Shown here: piece after piece, positions 1 to 8,117 of the stretch
How positions within the stretch are numbered: position 1 is the stretch's first letter
Layout: the number at the start of each line of letters is the position of its first letter
Origin: an uncultured Dysosmobacter sp.
GTDB taxonomy: Bacteria; Bacillota; Clostridia; Oscillospirales; Oscillospiraceae
Assembly: GCA_934590165.1 (NCBI GenBank)
Contig: CAKTOO010000007.1
Span: 54,138-118,137 of the forward strand
Reading direction: 5' to 3'
Length of the DNA stretch: 64,000 nt
Notes under the pieces: model-generated
Told to the model about the DNA's origin: nothing
Database searches by the model: none
The model's input: only the letters and a program-made list of their open reading frames with translations
Translations under genes and position numbers: made by a program

Positions 1-125
1 ATGCCTACGGAGACGGATTTTCCCTCAATGAGCTTCGCGGACTCCGGGTCCAGCTGACAGAGATAGGGAATGGCGCCCAGCACGGCGAAAAGGTTGATGT
101 AGGCCATAGTCCTCACGTCTTTCAT
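1..125 (-). CDS. Partial CDS, first 41 residues of an unrecognised protein
   Basis: An ATG on the minus strand at 125 opens a frame that stays open to the window edge. It begins MKDVRTMAYINLFAVLGAIP. A GGAGGC ribosome binding site lies 5 bases upstream (about 131-136). The visible part has a hydrophobic stretch at residues 8-22, followed by a charged segment. I do not recognise the family. The neighbouring flavodoxin gene is read in the same direction and ends about 98 bases upstream. Confidence 0.55.
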   Translation of the reverse strand, partial: MKDVRTMAYINLFAVLGAIPYLCQLDPESAKLIEGKSVSVG

Positions 126-222
126 ACGGCTGCCTCCAATTTGCATTTGATGATTCAGTATACAGCGAAATGCCGGGAAGTGCAAGCAGAGGCAGCCCTT
201 TGGGCCGCCTCCTCCTGGAATT

Positions 223-669
223 CTATTGGAAGATGCTTTGGCAGAACTGGACCGCGCCGGCAAGATCTTCCGGAGTGGGATGGCCCTTGGAAATGCCGCC
301 GACCAGCCGGAAGGGCCCGAAGGTGTCAAAGCCCAAACAGCCGTATTCACCGAGAATTTCGGCGTTTTTGAGGCGGGCGATCTGGGCGATGGCATCTGTA
401 TAGCCCTGCTTTTTTGTCCCGCAGGTGTAAAGAAAGAACACCCGCTTTCCCGCGGGCAGGCATGTTTCCGCCAGATGCAGGACGCTTTTGTGAAACTTGG
501 AATAATAAATGCCGGAGGCGAAGCCCACCCGCTCATAGCTGTTCAGGTCGGCATCCGCGGCAACTGCGGCGTCGATCAGGTCGATGCCGTCAAAGGCTTC
601 CGCGAGGGTATCCACAAGCTGTTTCGTATTGCCGTGGTGTTTGGAATAATAGACAATGGCTGTTTTCAT
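223..669 (-). CDS. Flavodoxin family protein
   Basis: The protein has 148 residues and starts MKTAIVYYSKHHGNTKQLVD, which is the FMN phosphate-binding loop of flavodoxins (a T/S-x-x-G-N-T-type motif after a beta strand). Flavodoxins are small cytoplasmic electron carriers that use FMN. The ATG at 669 is chosen because AAGGAG lies just upstream; a longer open frame reaching 816 would run through the promoter and palindrome described below. The C-terminal segment (FDTFGPFRLVGGISKGHPTP) fits a flavodoxin second FMN loop. The electron-transfer partner is not evident from the neighbours. Confidence 0.85.
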   Translation of the reverse strand: MKTAIVYYSKHHGNTKQLVDTLAEAFDGIDLIDAAVAADADLNSYERVGFASGIYYSKFHKSVLHLAETCLPAGKRVFFLYTCGTKKQGYTDAIAQIARLKNAEILGEYGCLGFDTFGPFRLVGGISKGHPTPEDLAGAVQFCQSIFQ

Positions 670-691
670 AGGCAATTCTCCTTGATTTGTG

Positions 692-712
692 ACAGTATAA
701 AAATTATACTGT
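692..712. promoter_or_regulatory. Perfect 9-bp inverted repeat (operator candidate)
   Basis: ACAGTATAA (692-700) and TTATACTGT (704-712) are perfect reverse complements separated by AAA. The palindrome covers the -10 element of the flavodoxin promoter and the likely start of transcription, so a bound dimeric repressor would block RNA polymerase. A second, shorter palindrome, GATACC-T-GGTATC (746-758), lies upstream of the -35. No regulator gene is adjacent in the window. Confidence 0.5.
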
Positions 713-731
713 ACAAAAAGGGCGAGGGCAA
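703..731 (-). promoter_or_regulatory. Promoter of the flavodoxin gene
   Basis: On the minus strand the -35 is TTGCCC (726-731) and the -10 is TATAAT (703-708), with exactly 17 bases between them. This gives a leader of roughly 25-30 bases before the ATG at 669. The -10 is a perfect consensus. Confidence 0.6.
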
Positions 732-900
732 GTATACAGAATGCGGATACCTGGTATCGTAAACTGTATTGGAGGGGCCTCTGGGAAAGGACATGACGGC
801 GTAGGAATACCTGCAAAATATACGTTCGGACGGCGTGCGGGATGACTGCCCCGTGGGGCGATGCCTACCTTGCGGAGTGACCGCGTTTTCTGCGAAACAG

Positions 901-929
901 TGGACTTTCAGACGGCGGCATGATAAAAT
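901..929 (+). promoter_or_regulatory. Promoter candidate of the metallophosphoesterase gene
   Basis: TGGACT (901-906) and TAAAAT (924-929) are separated by 17 bases. The predicted start near 936 leaves a short leader holding the GGGAGG ribosome binding site at 954-959. Confidence 0.5.
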
Positions 930-964
930 AATGCGACTATTTTCCAACGGAGCGGGAGGCGGAC

Positions 965-1858
965 ATGCGGTACACGGGACAGCGGAGACGGCGGCTGCGG
1001 CGGGCGAAGCGGGCTTGCTTGGGGTTTTTGTCCTGCTTTGTGCTGTGGTGTGTCTGGGGGGTGTGGCAGTCCTGCCACCATCCGGTGACACGGGAGTGGA
1101 CGGTGGACCTGCCCCAGCTGGACGGCCCGGTGCGGCTCGCAGTGTTGTCCGACCTTCATGACATGGACTTTGGCGGAGACAACCGCCGGTTGGTGGAGCT
1201 GACGGCGGCAGAGAAGCCGGACCTGATTCTGCTGGACGGGGATATGCTCAACAGCTATTCAGAAAGCAGCGGTCGGGTGTGCTCACTGGTGCGGCATCTG
1301 GCGGATATCGCGCCGGTCTATTACGCCTGGGGCAACCACGAGCTGGAATACATGGAGCGGAAAACCTCACCGCTGGAGGCGGAGCTCACCGCCGCCGGCG
1401 CTGTGGTGCTGGACCGCTCCTTTGCGGACCTGACCGTGAATGGCCGGCGTCTTCGCCTGGGTGGGCTGTACGATTACGCTTTCGCCCTGGATGATTTCAA
1501 CACCTGCGACCCCGCCCACATGGACCCGGAGGTGTACGGTTTCCTGTCGGAGTTCCAGGATACGGACCGGTGCCGCATCCTGCTGTCCCACCGGCCGGAC
1601 AGCTTTGTGTTTGGGGAAGCGTGCGCCACCTGGGGAGTGGAGCTGGTCATCAGCGGCCACGACCATGGCGGACAGGTGGTGCTGCCGTTCCTGGGGGGTG
1701 TATTCGGCGGAGATCAGGGGCTGTTTCCGGAGTATATCCACGGCCTGTATGAAAAGGATGGAATTCGGCTGGCCATCACCAGCGGGCTTGGCACTCACCG
1801 GGAAATACTGCCCAGGATGTGGAACCCGCCGGAGATCATGCTCTTAAACTTATCATAA
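965..1858 (+). CDS. Membrane-anchored metallophosphoesterase (YkuE/YaeI-type)
   Basis: This 297-residue calcineurin-like phosphoesterase keeps all the metal-binding blocks in order: SDLHD (62-66), DGDM (91-94), GNHE (123-126) and SGHDHGG (230-236). A very basic N terminus (RRRRLRRAKR) precedes a membrane segment at about 18-36, so the catalytic domain should sit outside the membrane, as in YkuE-type proteins. The substrate cannot be read from the sequence. The ATG at 965 follows GGGAGG. The next gene starts about 20 bases downstream, so the two are probably cotranscribed. Confidence 0.88.
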   Translation: MRYTGQRRRRLRRAKRACLGFLSCFVLWCVWGVWQSCHHPVTREWTVDLPQLDGPVRLAVLSDLHDMDFGGDNRRLVELTAAEKPDLILLDGDMLNSYSESSGRVCSLVRHLADIAPVYYAWGNHELEYMERKTSPLEAELTAAGAVVLDRSFADLTVNGRRLRLGGLYDYAFALDDFNTCDPAHMDPEVYGFLSEFQDTDRCRILLSHRPDSFVFGEACATWGVELVISGHDHGGQVVLPFLGGVFGGDQGLFPEYIHGLYEKDGIRLAITSGLGTHREILPRMWNPPEIMLLNLS

Positions 1859-1880
1859 AAGAAACGAGGTGAAAGCGCCT

Positions 1881-3107
1881 GTGGAACGGTATGAACGACA
1901 GCTGCTGGAGGCTCTGCGGGCGTTTTTGCAGAGTGAGCCGGCCCGGGCGTTGCTGACGGAAGAAGAGGATTGGGCACGGCTGTGGGAGCTGGCGGCCCAG
2001 CAGAAGGTGCTGCCCATGGCGGCGGATGCCCTGGCGCCCGCACTGCGGACAGGAGGCGGAGAAGCCATCCTGGCGGCGGTGCGGAAAACCGCCGTACAGA
2101 CCATGACGGTGCAGTTCCACCGCAGCGCCATATTCTTGGAGCTGTACCAAAAGCTGCTGGAAAAAGGGACCCGTCCCCTTGTGGTGAAAGGGATCTTGTG
2201 CCGGGAGCTGTATCCGAAGCCGGACCTGCGGATCTCCGCGGATGAGGACCTGCTGGTGGCGGAGGAGGAAGTGCCCATGGTGCTGGCGGTGCTGCGGAAG
2301 GCCGGCATGACGGTGGAGGACCCGGACGCGGAGCAGGTGCTGGCCTGCCGGGACAGCCGGGCGGGACTGTATCTGGAGTTGCACCGGACGCTGTTTCCGG
2401 CGTCCTCGGAGGTGTACGGCGGGCTGAACCGCTTTTTTGATGATGCGTTTGCCAACGCCGCGGAAGTGCCGGTGGAGGGCGGGACGGTATGGTCCCTGTG
2501 CCCGGAGGCGCATTTGCTGTATCTTATCCTCCACAGCTTCAAGCACTTTCTCCACTCGGGCTTCGGCATCCGGCAGGTGTGCGATATCTGCCTGTTTACC
2601 CAGGCCCATGGCGCGGAAGTGGACTGGCGCCGGCTGGCGGACCGGCTGGCCCAAGCCCGGGCGGATGTGTTTGCCGCAAACCTGCTGGCCATTGGCCGGG
2701 AATATCTGGGCTTTTCCCGGTACCCGGAGGAAGCGGAGGCCTGGATGGCCGGATTCGGAGACAACTTGGACTGCGGTGACCTTCTGGCAGACCTGCTGGC
2801 CAGCGGCATTTACGGCAGCAGCTCCCTTTCCCGGCAGCACAGCAGCCTCATCACCCTCAACGCGGTGAAGGACGGCGCCGGCGGCAGGAGTGCCCACCGG
2901 GTGCTGCGGACGATGTTCCCGGCCCGGAGGGACCTGCTCAGGGCGTATCCCTATCTGGAGCGGTATCCCTGGCTGCTGCCGGCGGCGTGGCTCCAGCGGC
3001 TCGGGCACTATCAAAGCCAGAACGGAGGCACGGAATCCGCCAGAGAGAGCCTTTCCATCGGTGCCCAGCGGGTGGAGCTGCTGAAAAAATACCAGGTGAT
3101 CCGGTGA
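1881..3107 (+). CDS. Nucleotidyltransferase family protein (NTP_transf_5-like)
   Basis: The protein has 408 residues if translation starts at GTG 1881, which has AGGTGA (1867-1872) at good distance. A GTG at 1869 is in frame but lies inside that ribosome binding site. The family signature is at about residue 105-130: LVVKGILCRELYPKPDLR followed by SADEDLL, where the two acidic residues should bind metal. Proteins of this family often accompany HPr-kinase-like proteins, PqqD and S24/S26 peptidases in peptide-tailoring loci, and all three occur within 18 kb here. The substrate is unknown. The gene ends at a strong terminator. Confidence 0.75.
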   Translation: MERYERQLLEALRAFLQSEPARALLTEEEDWARLWELAAQQKVLPMAADALAPALRTGGGEAILAAVRKTAVQTMTVQFHRSAIFLELYQKLLEKGTRPLVVKGILCRELYPKPDLRISADEDLLVAEEEVPMVLAVLRKAGMTVEDPDAEQVLACRDSRAGLYLELHRTLFPASSEVYGGLNRFFDDAFANAAEVPVEGGTVWSLCPEAHLLYLILHSFKHFLHSGFGIRQVCDICLFTQAHGAEVDWRRLADRLAQARADVFAANLLAIGREYLGFSRYPEEAEAWMAGFGDNLDCGDLLADLLASGIYGSSSLSRQHSSLITLNAVKDGAGGRSAHRVLRTMFPARRDLLRAYPYLERYPWLLPAAWLQRLGHYQSQNGGTESARESLSIGAQRVELLKKYQVIR

Positions 3108-3110
3108 ACG

Positions 3111-3146
3111 AAAAAAGCGGGAGGGACCTCGGTCCCTCCCGCTTTT
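3111..3146. terminator. Bidirectional terminator between convergent genes
   Basis: An 11-bp GC-rich stem (GCGGGAGGGAC / GTCCCTCCCGC, 3117-3142) with loop CTCG is flanked by six A on the left and four T on the right. It serves the nucleotidyltransferase gene on the plus strand and the aminotransferase gene (ending at 3159) on the minus strand. Confidence 0.9.
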
Positions 3147-3158
3147 GAACGGCATGGC

Positions 3159-4346
3159 TCAGAATGCGGCCGTCAGTTGGGGATAGGCGGAGCGGACGTA
3201 GCGGTCCATGCGCCGCAGGGCCTCCCGCAGGTTTTCCTCGGAGCTGGCGAACACGATGCGCAGATATCCTTCACCCATGGCGCCCAGCACGGAGCCGGGA
3301 ATGACCACCACCCGGGCATGCTCCAGCAGCTCCTCCGCAAAGGCCTGGGAGCTTTTGCCGAAGGCCTTGATGTTGGGGAAGGCGTAAAAGCCGCCGGCGG
3401 TCCTGCCGCAGCGGAAGCCGGGGATCCGGTTCAGGCCGTCCACCAGAATGTCCCGGCGGCGGGCATACTCCCGCACCATGGCGTCCACACTGCGCTTTTG
3501 GCGGAAGGCCTCGGCGGCGGCCACCTGCACAAACGTGGGGATGCAGGACACCACACCCTCCTGGAGCTGGGCCAGCTTTGCGATATAGGCCGGGTCGGAC
3601 ATGACGGCATAGCCCACCCGCCAACCGGTCATGGCGTAGGTCTTGGAAAAGCTGTTGAGGAGGATGACCCGGTCCCGCACCTCCGGCACCTGGGCCATGC
3701 TGAAATGCTCCACACCGTCAAAGACCAGAGCGTCGTAGGGCTCATCGGAAAAGACCCACAGGTCATGGCGTTGCACTACTTGGGCGATGGAGAGGATATC
3801 CTCCCGGCTCAAAACGGCGCCGGTGGGATTGGCGGGGGAGTTGAGTACAATGCCCCGGGTCTTTGGCGTGATGGCCTTTTCGATGTCGCTGGCCTGGATG
3901 CGGAAGCCGTTTTCCTCGTAGGTAGGCACCGGCACGGCTCTGGCTCCCACAAGGATAGCCTGTCCGTAGTAGTTGGAAAAGCAGGGGTCCGGTACCAATA
4001 CCTCGTCGCCGGGGTCCAGCAGAGCCATGAACGTCAGCGTCATGCCCTCCAGGGCACCGGCGGTGATGATGACATGGTCCCGGGTGTAGCCTGGCCAGAA
4101 GGCCTGGCAGCGGCGGGCCACGGCGTCCCGCAGTCCGGGCATACCGGCGTTGGGGCTGTAATGGGTGTAGCCCTCGTCCAGGGCCCGCTTGGCGGCCTCC
4201 CGGATATAAACGGGGGTGTCAAAATCCGGCTCTCCCAAGGTGAGGTTGATGGTGTCTTGATATTGGGCGGCCAAAGCGGCCATTTTGCGGATGCCGGAGG
4301 CGGGGTACGCCTGGGCGCGCTGGGAGAGCGGCAGAGATCCTTTCAT
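3159..4346 (-). CDS. Class I pyridoxal-phosphate aminotransferase (AspAT family)
   Basis: The protein has 395 residues, the usual length for aspartate/aromatic aminotransferases of subgroup I-gamma. NSFSKTYAMTGWRVGY contains the Schiff-base lysine (about K235), and the PLP-binding Asp/Tyr lie in VFSDEPYDAL. LGEPDFDTP and NPTGAVLSREDI are the usual substrate-domain blocks. The ATG at 4346 is chosen because the family similarity begins there (MKGSLPLSQRAQAYPASGIR); GAGGCG is a modest ribosome binding site. The amino acid specificity cannot be decided. The gene has its own promoter at 4456-4484, with an unusual hairpin in its leader. Confidence 0.88.
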   Translation of the reverse strand: MKGSLPLSQRAQAYPASGIRKMAALAAQYQDTINLTLGEPDFDTPVYIREAAKRALDEGYTHYSPNAGMPGLRDAVARRCQAFWPGYTRDHVIITAGALEGMTLTFMALLDPGDEVLVPDPCFSNYYGQAILVGARAVPVPTYEENGFRIQASDIEKAITPKTRGIVLNSPANPTGAVLSREDILSIAQVVQRHDLWVFSDEPYDALVFDGVEHFSMAQVPEVRDRVILLNSFSKTYAMTGWRVGYAVMSDPAYIAKLAQLQEGVVSCIPTFVQVAAAEAFRQKRSVDAMVREYARRRDILVDGLNRIPGFRCGRTAGGFYAFPNIKAFGKSSQAFAEELLEHARVVVIPGSVLGAMGEGYLRIVFASSEENLREALRRMDRYVRSAYPQLTAAF

Positions 4347-4404
4347 GTCAAACGCCTCGCTCTGGCCATGTGCGCGGCACACGGCCTTATATTGCAAATA
4401 AAAA

Positions 4405-4437
4405 CAAGGGCGCTTTCCCAGCGGGAAAGCGCCCTTG
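4405..4437 (-). promoter_or_regulatory. Terminator-like hairpin in the 5' leader of the aminotransferase mRNA
   Basis: A 15-bp perfect stem (4405-4419 against 4423-4437) with a three-base loop is followed, on the minus strand, by TTTTTATTT. It lies only about 12 bases downstream of the expected transcription start and about 60 bases upstream of the ATG. No other minus-strand gene lies upstream, so it cannot be a terminator of a preceding gene. It may be an attenuator, a 5' stabilising stem, or the end of a short RNA. I found no T-box sequence. Confidence 0.6.
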
Positions 4438-4455
4438 CTCTCATTTCTGCTTTTC

Positions 4456-4484
4456 AGTTTAGCGGACTGGCGGGAAAAAGTCAA
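4456..4484 (-). promoter_or_regulatory. Promoter of the aminotransferase gene
   Basis: On the minus strand TTGACT (4479-4484) and TAAACT (4456-4461) are separated by exactly 17 bases. Start of transcription is expected near 4449. It is divergent from the promoter at 4632-4660. Confidence 0.7.
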
Positions 4485-4631
4485 TGGGAAGAACTTCCAC
4501 AATGAGCGGCGGAAGGGCTGCGTCCATCCGGCATTTTGCCGGAACCGCCGGATACGGCGGAGCAGGGAAACGCCAACAAGAAAATGGTTACAAAAAAATG
4601 ATAATTTTGCACCGATATTTGACACATATAT
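4485..4631. other. Intergenic region between divergent promoters with two hairpins
   Basis: No gene is supported here. Two adjacent inverted repeats are seen: CCGGCA/TGCCGG (4528-4542) and CCGCC/GGCGG (4545-4560). The region right of 4565 is AT-rich and carries an extra TTGACA upstream of the plus-strand promoter. Confidence 0.4.
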
Positions 4632-4660
4632 TTGACTTTGCCGAATGGCAGGGATATAAT
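4632..4660 (+). promoter_or_regulatory. Promoter of the epsC-led operon
   Basis: TTGACT (4632-4637) and a perfect TATAAT (4655-4660) are separated by 17 bases. A small palindrome, TGCC-GAAT-GGCA, sits in the spacer. Transcription should start near 4667, about 40 bases before the GTG at 4708. Confidence 0.75.
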
Positions 4661-4707
4661 AAAACAGACTGGCGTAATAGAACTTTTTCTGGAAGGGAAG
4701 AAAGCGT

Positions 4708-6621
4708 GTGTCATTGTCACGATTTCGTGGGCAGATCATCCTGGCGGCGGATGTTTGCCTGATCTTCATGTTCAATTTTCTCCTGTTTCTTCCGGCGCTG
4801 CTGCGTGATGACATCCGTTTCACCAACCTGATGCTCCATATCGGCCTTTTGACGGTCTGTGTCCTGGTGTTTCAGCTGGTGTTCCGGACGTACAACACCC
4901 TTTGGCGCTACGCGGAGAGCCGGGAGTATTTCGTGCTGCTCATGGGCATGAGCCTTGGCTTTCTGCTGTACAGCGGCGTGAACCTGCTGCTGGACACCAA
5001 TCTTATCTGGATCACCCAGGCTCTGACAGGCACATCCCTGGCGCTGCTGGCCATGCTGGTGATGCGGTTCGTGTACCGTACATATCGGACGAAGATCACT
5101 GGCCGTTCCGCGGAGGGGCGCAGCCACGCGGCCATCATCGGCGCCGGCACTGTGGGTGTGTCGCTGCTGGGAGAGCTGGTGAATAATCCCCAAGGCCGCT
5201 ATATCCCCTATTGCCTGGTGGATGACGCTTTGGACAAAGTGGGCAAACGGGTGCTGGGCGTTCCCGTTCTGGGCCCTATCAACAACCTCCAGGAGCTGCT
5301 GCAAAACACGCCGGTGACGGAGATCATTCTGGCTATTCCCAACCTGTCCTCCCGGCGGCAGACGGAGATCCTGCGGCTGTGCGCCGCCACCAATTGCCGT
5401 CTCCACATCCTGTCGGACCCCATGTCCCAGCTGAAGCGGGAAAAGACCTCCCTGGCGGCCAGCGTCCGGGAAGTGCAGATCGAAGACCTGCTGGGCCGGC
5501 AGACCATCCAGCTGGATAACTGCCGCATCGAGAAATTTATCCGCGGCAAGACCGTGCTGGTCACAGGCGGCGGCGGTTCCATCGGTTCGGAGCTGTGCCG
5601 CCAGGTGGCGGGCTACAGGCCCAAGCGGCTGGTGATCCTGGATATCGCGGAGAACACCACATACAGCCTGCAAAACGATCTGCTCCACCTCCATGGCGCG
5701 GATTTCCCCATGTCGGTGGAGATTGCTTCTGTCCGGGACCGGAAAAAAATTGACCGCATTTTTGAAAAGTACCGGCCGGACCTGGTGTTCCACGCGGCGG
5801 CCCACAAGCATGTGCCTCTCATGGAAAACTGCCCGGAGGAAGCGATCAAAAACAATGTCTTCGGCACCTATAATACTGCTTCCGCCGCAAAAAAATACGG
5901 AGCGGAAAAGTTTGTCCTGATCTCCACGGACAAGGCGGTGAATCCCACCAACATCATGGGCACCACCAAGTTCCTGTGCGAGCAGGTGCTCCAGGGCCTG
6001 CGGGCGGGCAGCCGCACGGAGTTCGCGGCGGTGCGCTTCGGCAATGTGCTGGGGTCCGACGGCTCCGTCATTCCCCTGTTCAAAAAGCAGATCGCCTACG
6101 GCGGTCCTGTCACCATTACGGACAAGCGGATCATCCGCTATTTCATGACCATCCCGGAGGCGGTCCAGCTGGTGCTGGAGGCCGGCTCCCTTGCCCGCAG
6201 CGGCGAGGTCTATGTGCTGGATATGGGAGAGCCTGTCCACATTCTGGACCTGGCGGAAAAGCTCATCCGCCTGTCCGGTTACACGCCCTATGTGGACATC
6301 CAAATCGAAGAAATCGGCCTGCGGCCCGGAGAGAAGCTCTATGAGGAACTGCTGACACAGAGTGCGGACCTGCGCAGAACGGAAAACGAGAAGATTTTCG
6401 TGGAGGAAAAACCCGCCGTTGAAGAAAGTGACCTGAAGGACTGGCTGGAGGAGCTGGCAGCCGTCGTGGAAAGCGGAAGCCGCCAGCAGATCTTCCAGGT
6501 GCTCCATGAGCTGGTACCCACCTTCCGCAGTCCGGAGGATGTGAACCGGGAGGCCATCCGTGCCGTCCGGGAGGGACAGGCTGCCCATCTGGAGGACCTG
6601 GCCCTGGCGCAGAATGTGTAG
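4708..6621 (+). CDS. Nucleotide-sugar 4,6-dehydratase/epimerase, EpsC/FlaA1/CapD family
   Basis: The 637-residue membrane protein has four hydrophobic segments (about 10-30, 42-60, 75-95, 103-122), a first Rossmann-like region (IIGAGTVGVSLL, from 143) and a catalytic NAD-binding domain with TGGGGSIG (286-293). The active-site stretch ISTDKAVNPTNIMGTTK (405-421) has Met in place of the usual Tyr, which is typical of the FlaA1/PglF branch that makes UDP-4-keto-6-deoxy sugars. Such enzymes start the synthesis of rare amino sugars for exopolysaccharide or protein glycans. Start GTG 4708 follows GGAAGGGAAG. It is the first gene of the operon. Confidence 0.88.
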   Translation: MSLSRFRGQIILAADVCLIFMFNFLLFLPALLRDDIRFTNLMLHIGLLTVCVLVFQLVFRTYNTLWRYAESREYFVLLMGMSLGFLLYSGVNLLLDTNLIWITQALTGTSLALLAMLVMRFVYRTYRTKITGRSAEGRSHAAIIGAGTVGVSLLGELVNNPQGRYIPYCLVDDALDKVGKRVLGVPVLGPINNLQELLQNTPVTEIILAIPNLSSRRQTEILRLCAATNCRLHILSDPMSQLKREKTSLAASVREVQIEDLLGRQTIQLDNCRIEKFIRGKTVLVTGGGGSIGSELCRQVAGYRPKRLVILDIAENTTYSLQNDLLHLHGADFPMSVEIASVRDRKKIDRIFEKYRPDLVFHAAAHKHVPLMENCPEEAIKNNVFGTYNTASAAKKYGAEKFVLISTDKAVNPTNIMGTTKFLCEQVLQGLRAGSRTEFAAVRFGNVLGSDGSVIPLFKKQIAYGGPVTITDKRIIRYFMTIPEAVQLVLEAGSLARSGEVYVLDMGEPVHILDLAEKLIRLSGYTPYVDIQIEEIGLRPGEKLYEELLTQSADLRRTENEKIFVEEKPAVEESDLKDWLEELAAVVESGSRQQIFQVLHELVPTFRSPEDVNREAIRAVREGQAAHLEDLALAQNV

Positions 6622-6637
6622 AAGCGAGGATTGAGCA

Positions 6638-7339
6638 ATGAAAAAAGGAGTGAAGATCACCCTTGGCATTATTGGCGTTCTGATGGTGGGCGGCGCGGCC
6701 CTGGCGACATGGCAGTGGAACAACCTCAATGCCCTGCGCTACGGCCTGACCCTGGATAGGGACACCATCGACCAGAAGCTCCAGGATAATGAGCAGGCGT
6801 TGAACGATGCCATGGCGGAGTATGATATCCAGGGCTACACCTTCTCTCAGGAGGAGATCGCCCAGCTGGCGGACGGGACGCTTTCAACGGAAGAGGCGAC
6901 CAAGAAACTACTGGAGGGACAGATACCCCAGGCGGCATCGCCGGAGGGAGCGTCCGGCCAGCAGGAAAGTGCGTCCCAGGAGGCCGAGCCCCAGCCCGAA
7001 ACAGAAAAGGCCATTCAGGAGCAGATCGCCACCATGTACGTGCTGCGGAGCACCTATGTGGGCAAGCTGGAGGCCATCGCCCAGTCCGCCATTGACGAGT
7101 ATGTCGCCGGCGACCACACGGAGGAGAACCGCAAACAGGTGGTCTATGACAAGCTGGACCAGCTGACGGCGCTGGAAAAAGAGTGCGACGCCCAGGTGGC
7201 CCAGGTGGTGTCCCGCCTGCGGGAGCTTTTGAAGGAAGCTGGGCGGGATGATTCCCTGGCCAAGCAGGTGGAGGAGACGTACCAGAACGAAAAGAGCCTG
7301 AAAAAAGCGGCTTATCTGGAGAAATTCCAGAACGGCTGA
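6638..7339 (+). CDS. Membrane-anchored hypothetical protein with helical ectodomain
   Basis: The 233-residue protein has one N-terminal membrane segment (about 6-24). A mostly helical, Gln/Glu-rich region follows, with a low-complexity linker at about 90-125 (SPEGASGQQESASQEAEPQP). I do not recognise a family. It lies 16 bases after epsC-like and 17 bases before the CpsB-type phosphatase, so it is part of the operon and may be an envelope-located accessory protein. The ATG at 6638 follows GCGAGGA. Confidence 0.65.
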   Translation: MKKGVKITLGIIGVLMVGGAALATWQWNNLNALRYGLTLDRDTIDQKLQDNEQALNDAMAEYDIQGYTFSQEEIAQLADGTLSTEEATKKLLEGQIPQAASPEGASGQQESASQEAEPQPETEKAIQEQIATMYVLRSTYVGKLEAIAQSAIDEYVAGDHTEENRKQVVYDKLDQLTALEKECDAQVAQVVSRLRELLKEAGRDDSLAKQVEETYQNEKSLKKAAYLEKFQNG

Positions 7340-7355
7340 CAGGGCGGAGGACAGC

Positions 7356-8099
7356 ATGATCGACCTGCACTGCCACATCCTGCCGGGCGTGGACGACGGT
7401 GCCGCCTCCGAAGAGGAGAGCTATATGATGGCCCGCATGGCGGCGGAAAGCGGCGTCACGGCCCTGGCAGCCACGCCCCACTGCGGCGTGCCCGGGCAGT
7501 TTGAAAACTTTGCGGACGAACGACTGATGGACAGATTTACCGGCCTGGAGCGGCTGCTGGAGCGGGAGCATGTCCCCCTGCGGCTGTACACGGGCATGGA
7601 GGTGTTCGTGACGGATCAGACGCCCCGCCATCTGCGGGAGGGACGGCTTTTGACCCTGGGGGGCAGCCGGTATTTGCTGGTGGAATTCGGCTTCGATGAG
7701 GAGCCGGACTTCGCGGAGCGGATGCTGGGAGCGCTGCTGGAGGCCGGCGTGGTGCCGGTGGTGGCCCACCCGGAGCGGTACCATTTTGTCCAGCCGCGGC
7801 CGGAGTGTCTGCTGCGGTGGGCGGAAATGGGCTGCGCCCTGCAAGTCAACAAGGGGAGCCTTTTGGGCCGGTTTGGCCGGAGGGCGGCCCAGACGGCCCG
7901 ATGGTGCCTGGGGGAGGGCTGCGTCCATCTGCTGGGCAGTGACGCCCACAGTCCCTGGCGCAGGACGCCCCGCATGGAGGAGACCTGGGCGTATACGGCG
8001 GACTTCGATTCGCCGGAGATCGCGGATTTTTTGCTGCGGGATAACCCGCGCCGCATCCTGGAGGACCAGCCCATCCGGCCGGTCCTGGCGGAATTTTGA
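7356..8099 (+). CDS. Mn-dependent tyrosine-protein phosphatase of the PHP class (CpsB/YwqE)
   Basis: The protein starts MIDLHCHILPGVDDGA, the diagnostic metal-binding N terminus of CpsB/CapC/YwqE phosphatases. Later metal ligands are in TPHCGV, AHPERY and GSDAHS. Its 247 residues match the family. These enzymes remove phosphate from the tyrosine-rich tails of BY-kinases, and two such kinases are encoded 0.8 kb downstream, which supports the assignment. Confidence 0.92.
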   Translation: MIDLHCHILPGVDDGAASEEESYMMARMAAESGVTALAATPHCGVPGQFENFADERLMDRFTGLERLLEREHVPLRLYTGMEVFVTDQTPRHLREGRLLTLGGSRYLLVEFGFDEEPDFAERMLGALLEAGVVPVVAHPERYHFVQPRPECLLRWAEMGCALQVNKGSLLGRFGRRAAQTARWCLGEGCVHLLGSDAHSPWRRTPRMEETWAYTADFDSPEIADFLLRDNPRRILEDQPIRPVLAEF

Positions 8100-8117
8100 A
8101 TATCCCGAGGAGAACTT

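Noticed and set aside
4405..4631. T-box riboswitch upstream of the aminotransferase gene
   Set aside because: The transcribed leader is too short and no T-box consensus sequence was found on the minus strand.
4717..6729. Long minus-strand ORF of 670 residues opposite the epsC-like gene
   Set aside because: It is the antisense shadow of a well-supported gene; the product is His/Gln/Val-rich without motifs or a ribosome binding site.
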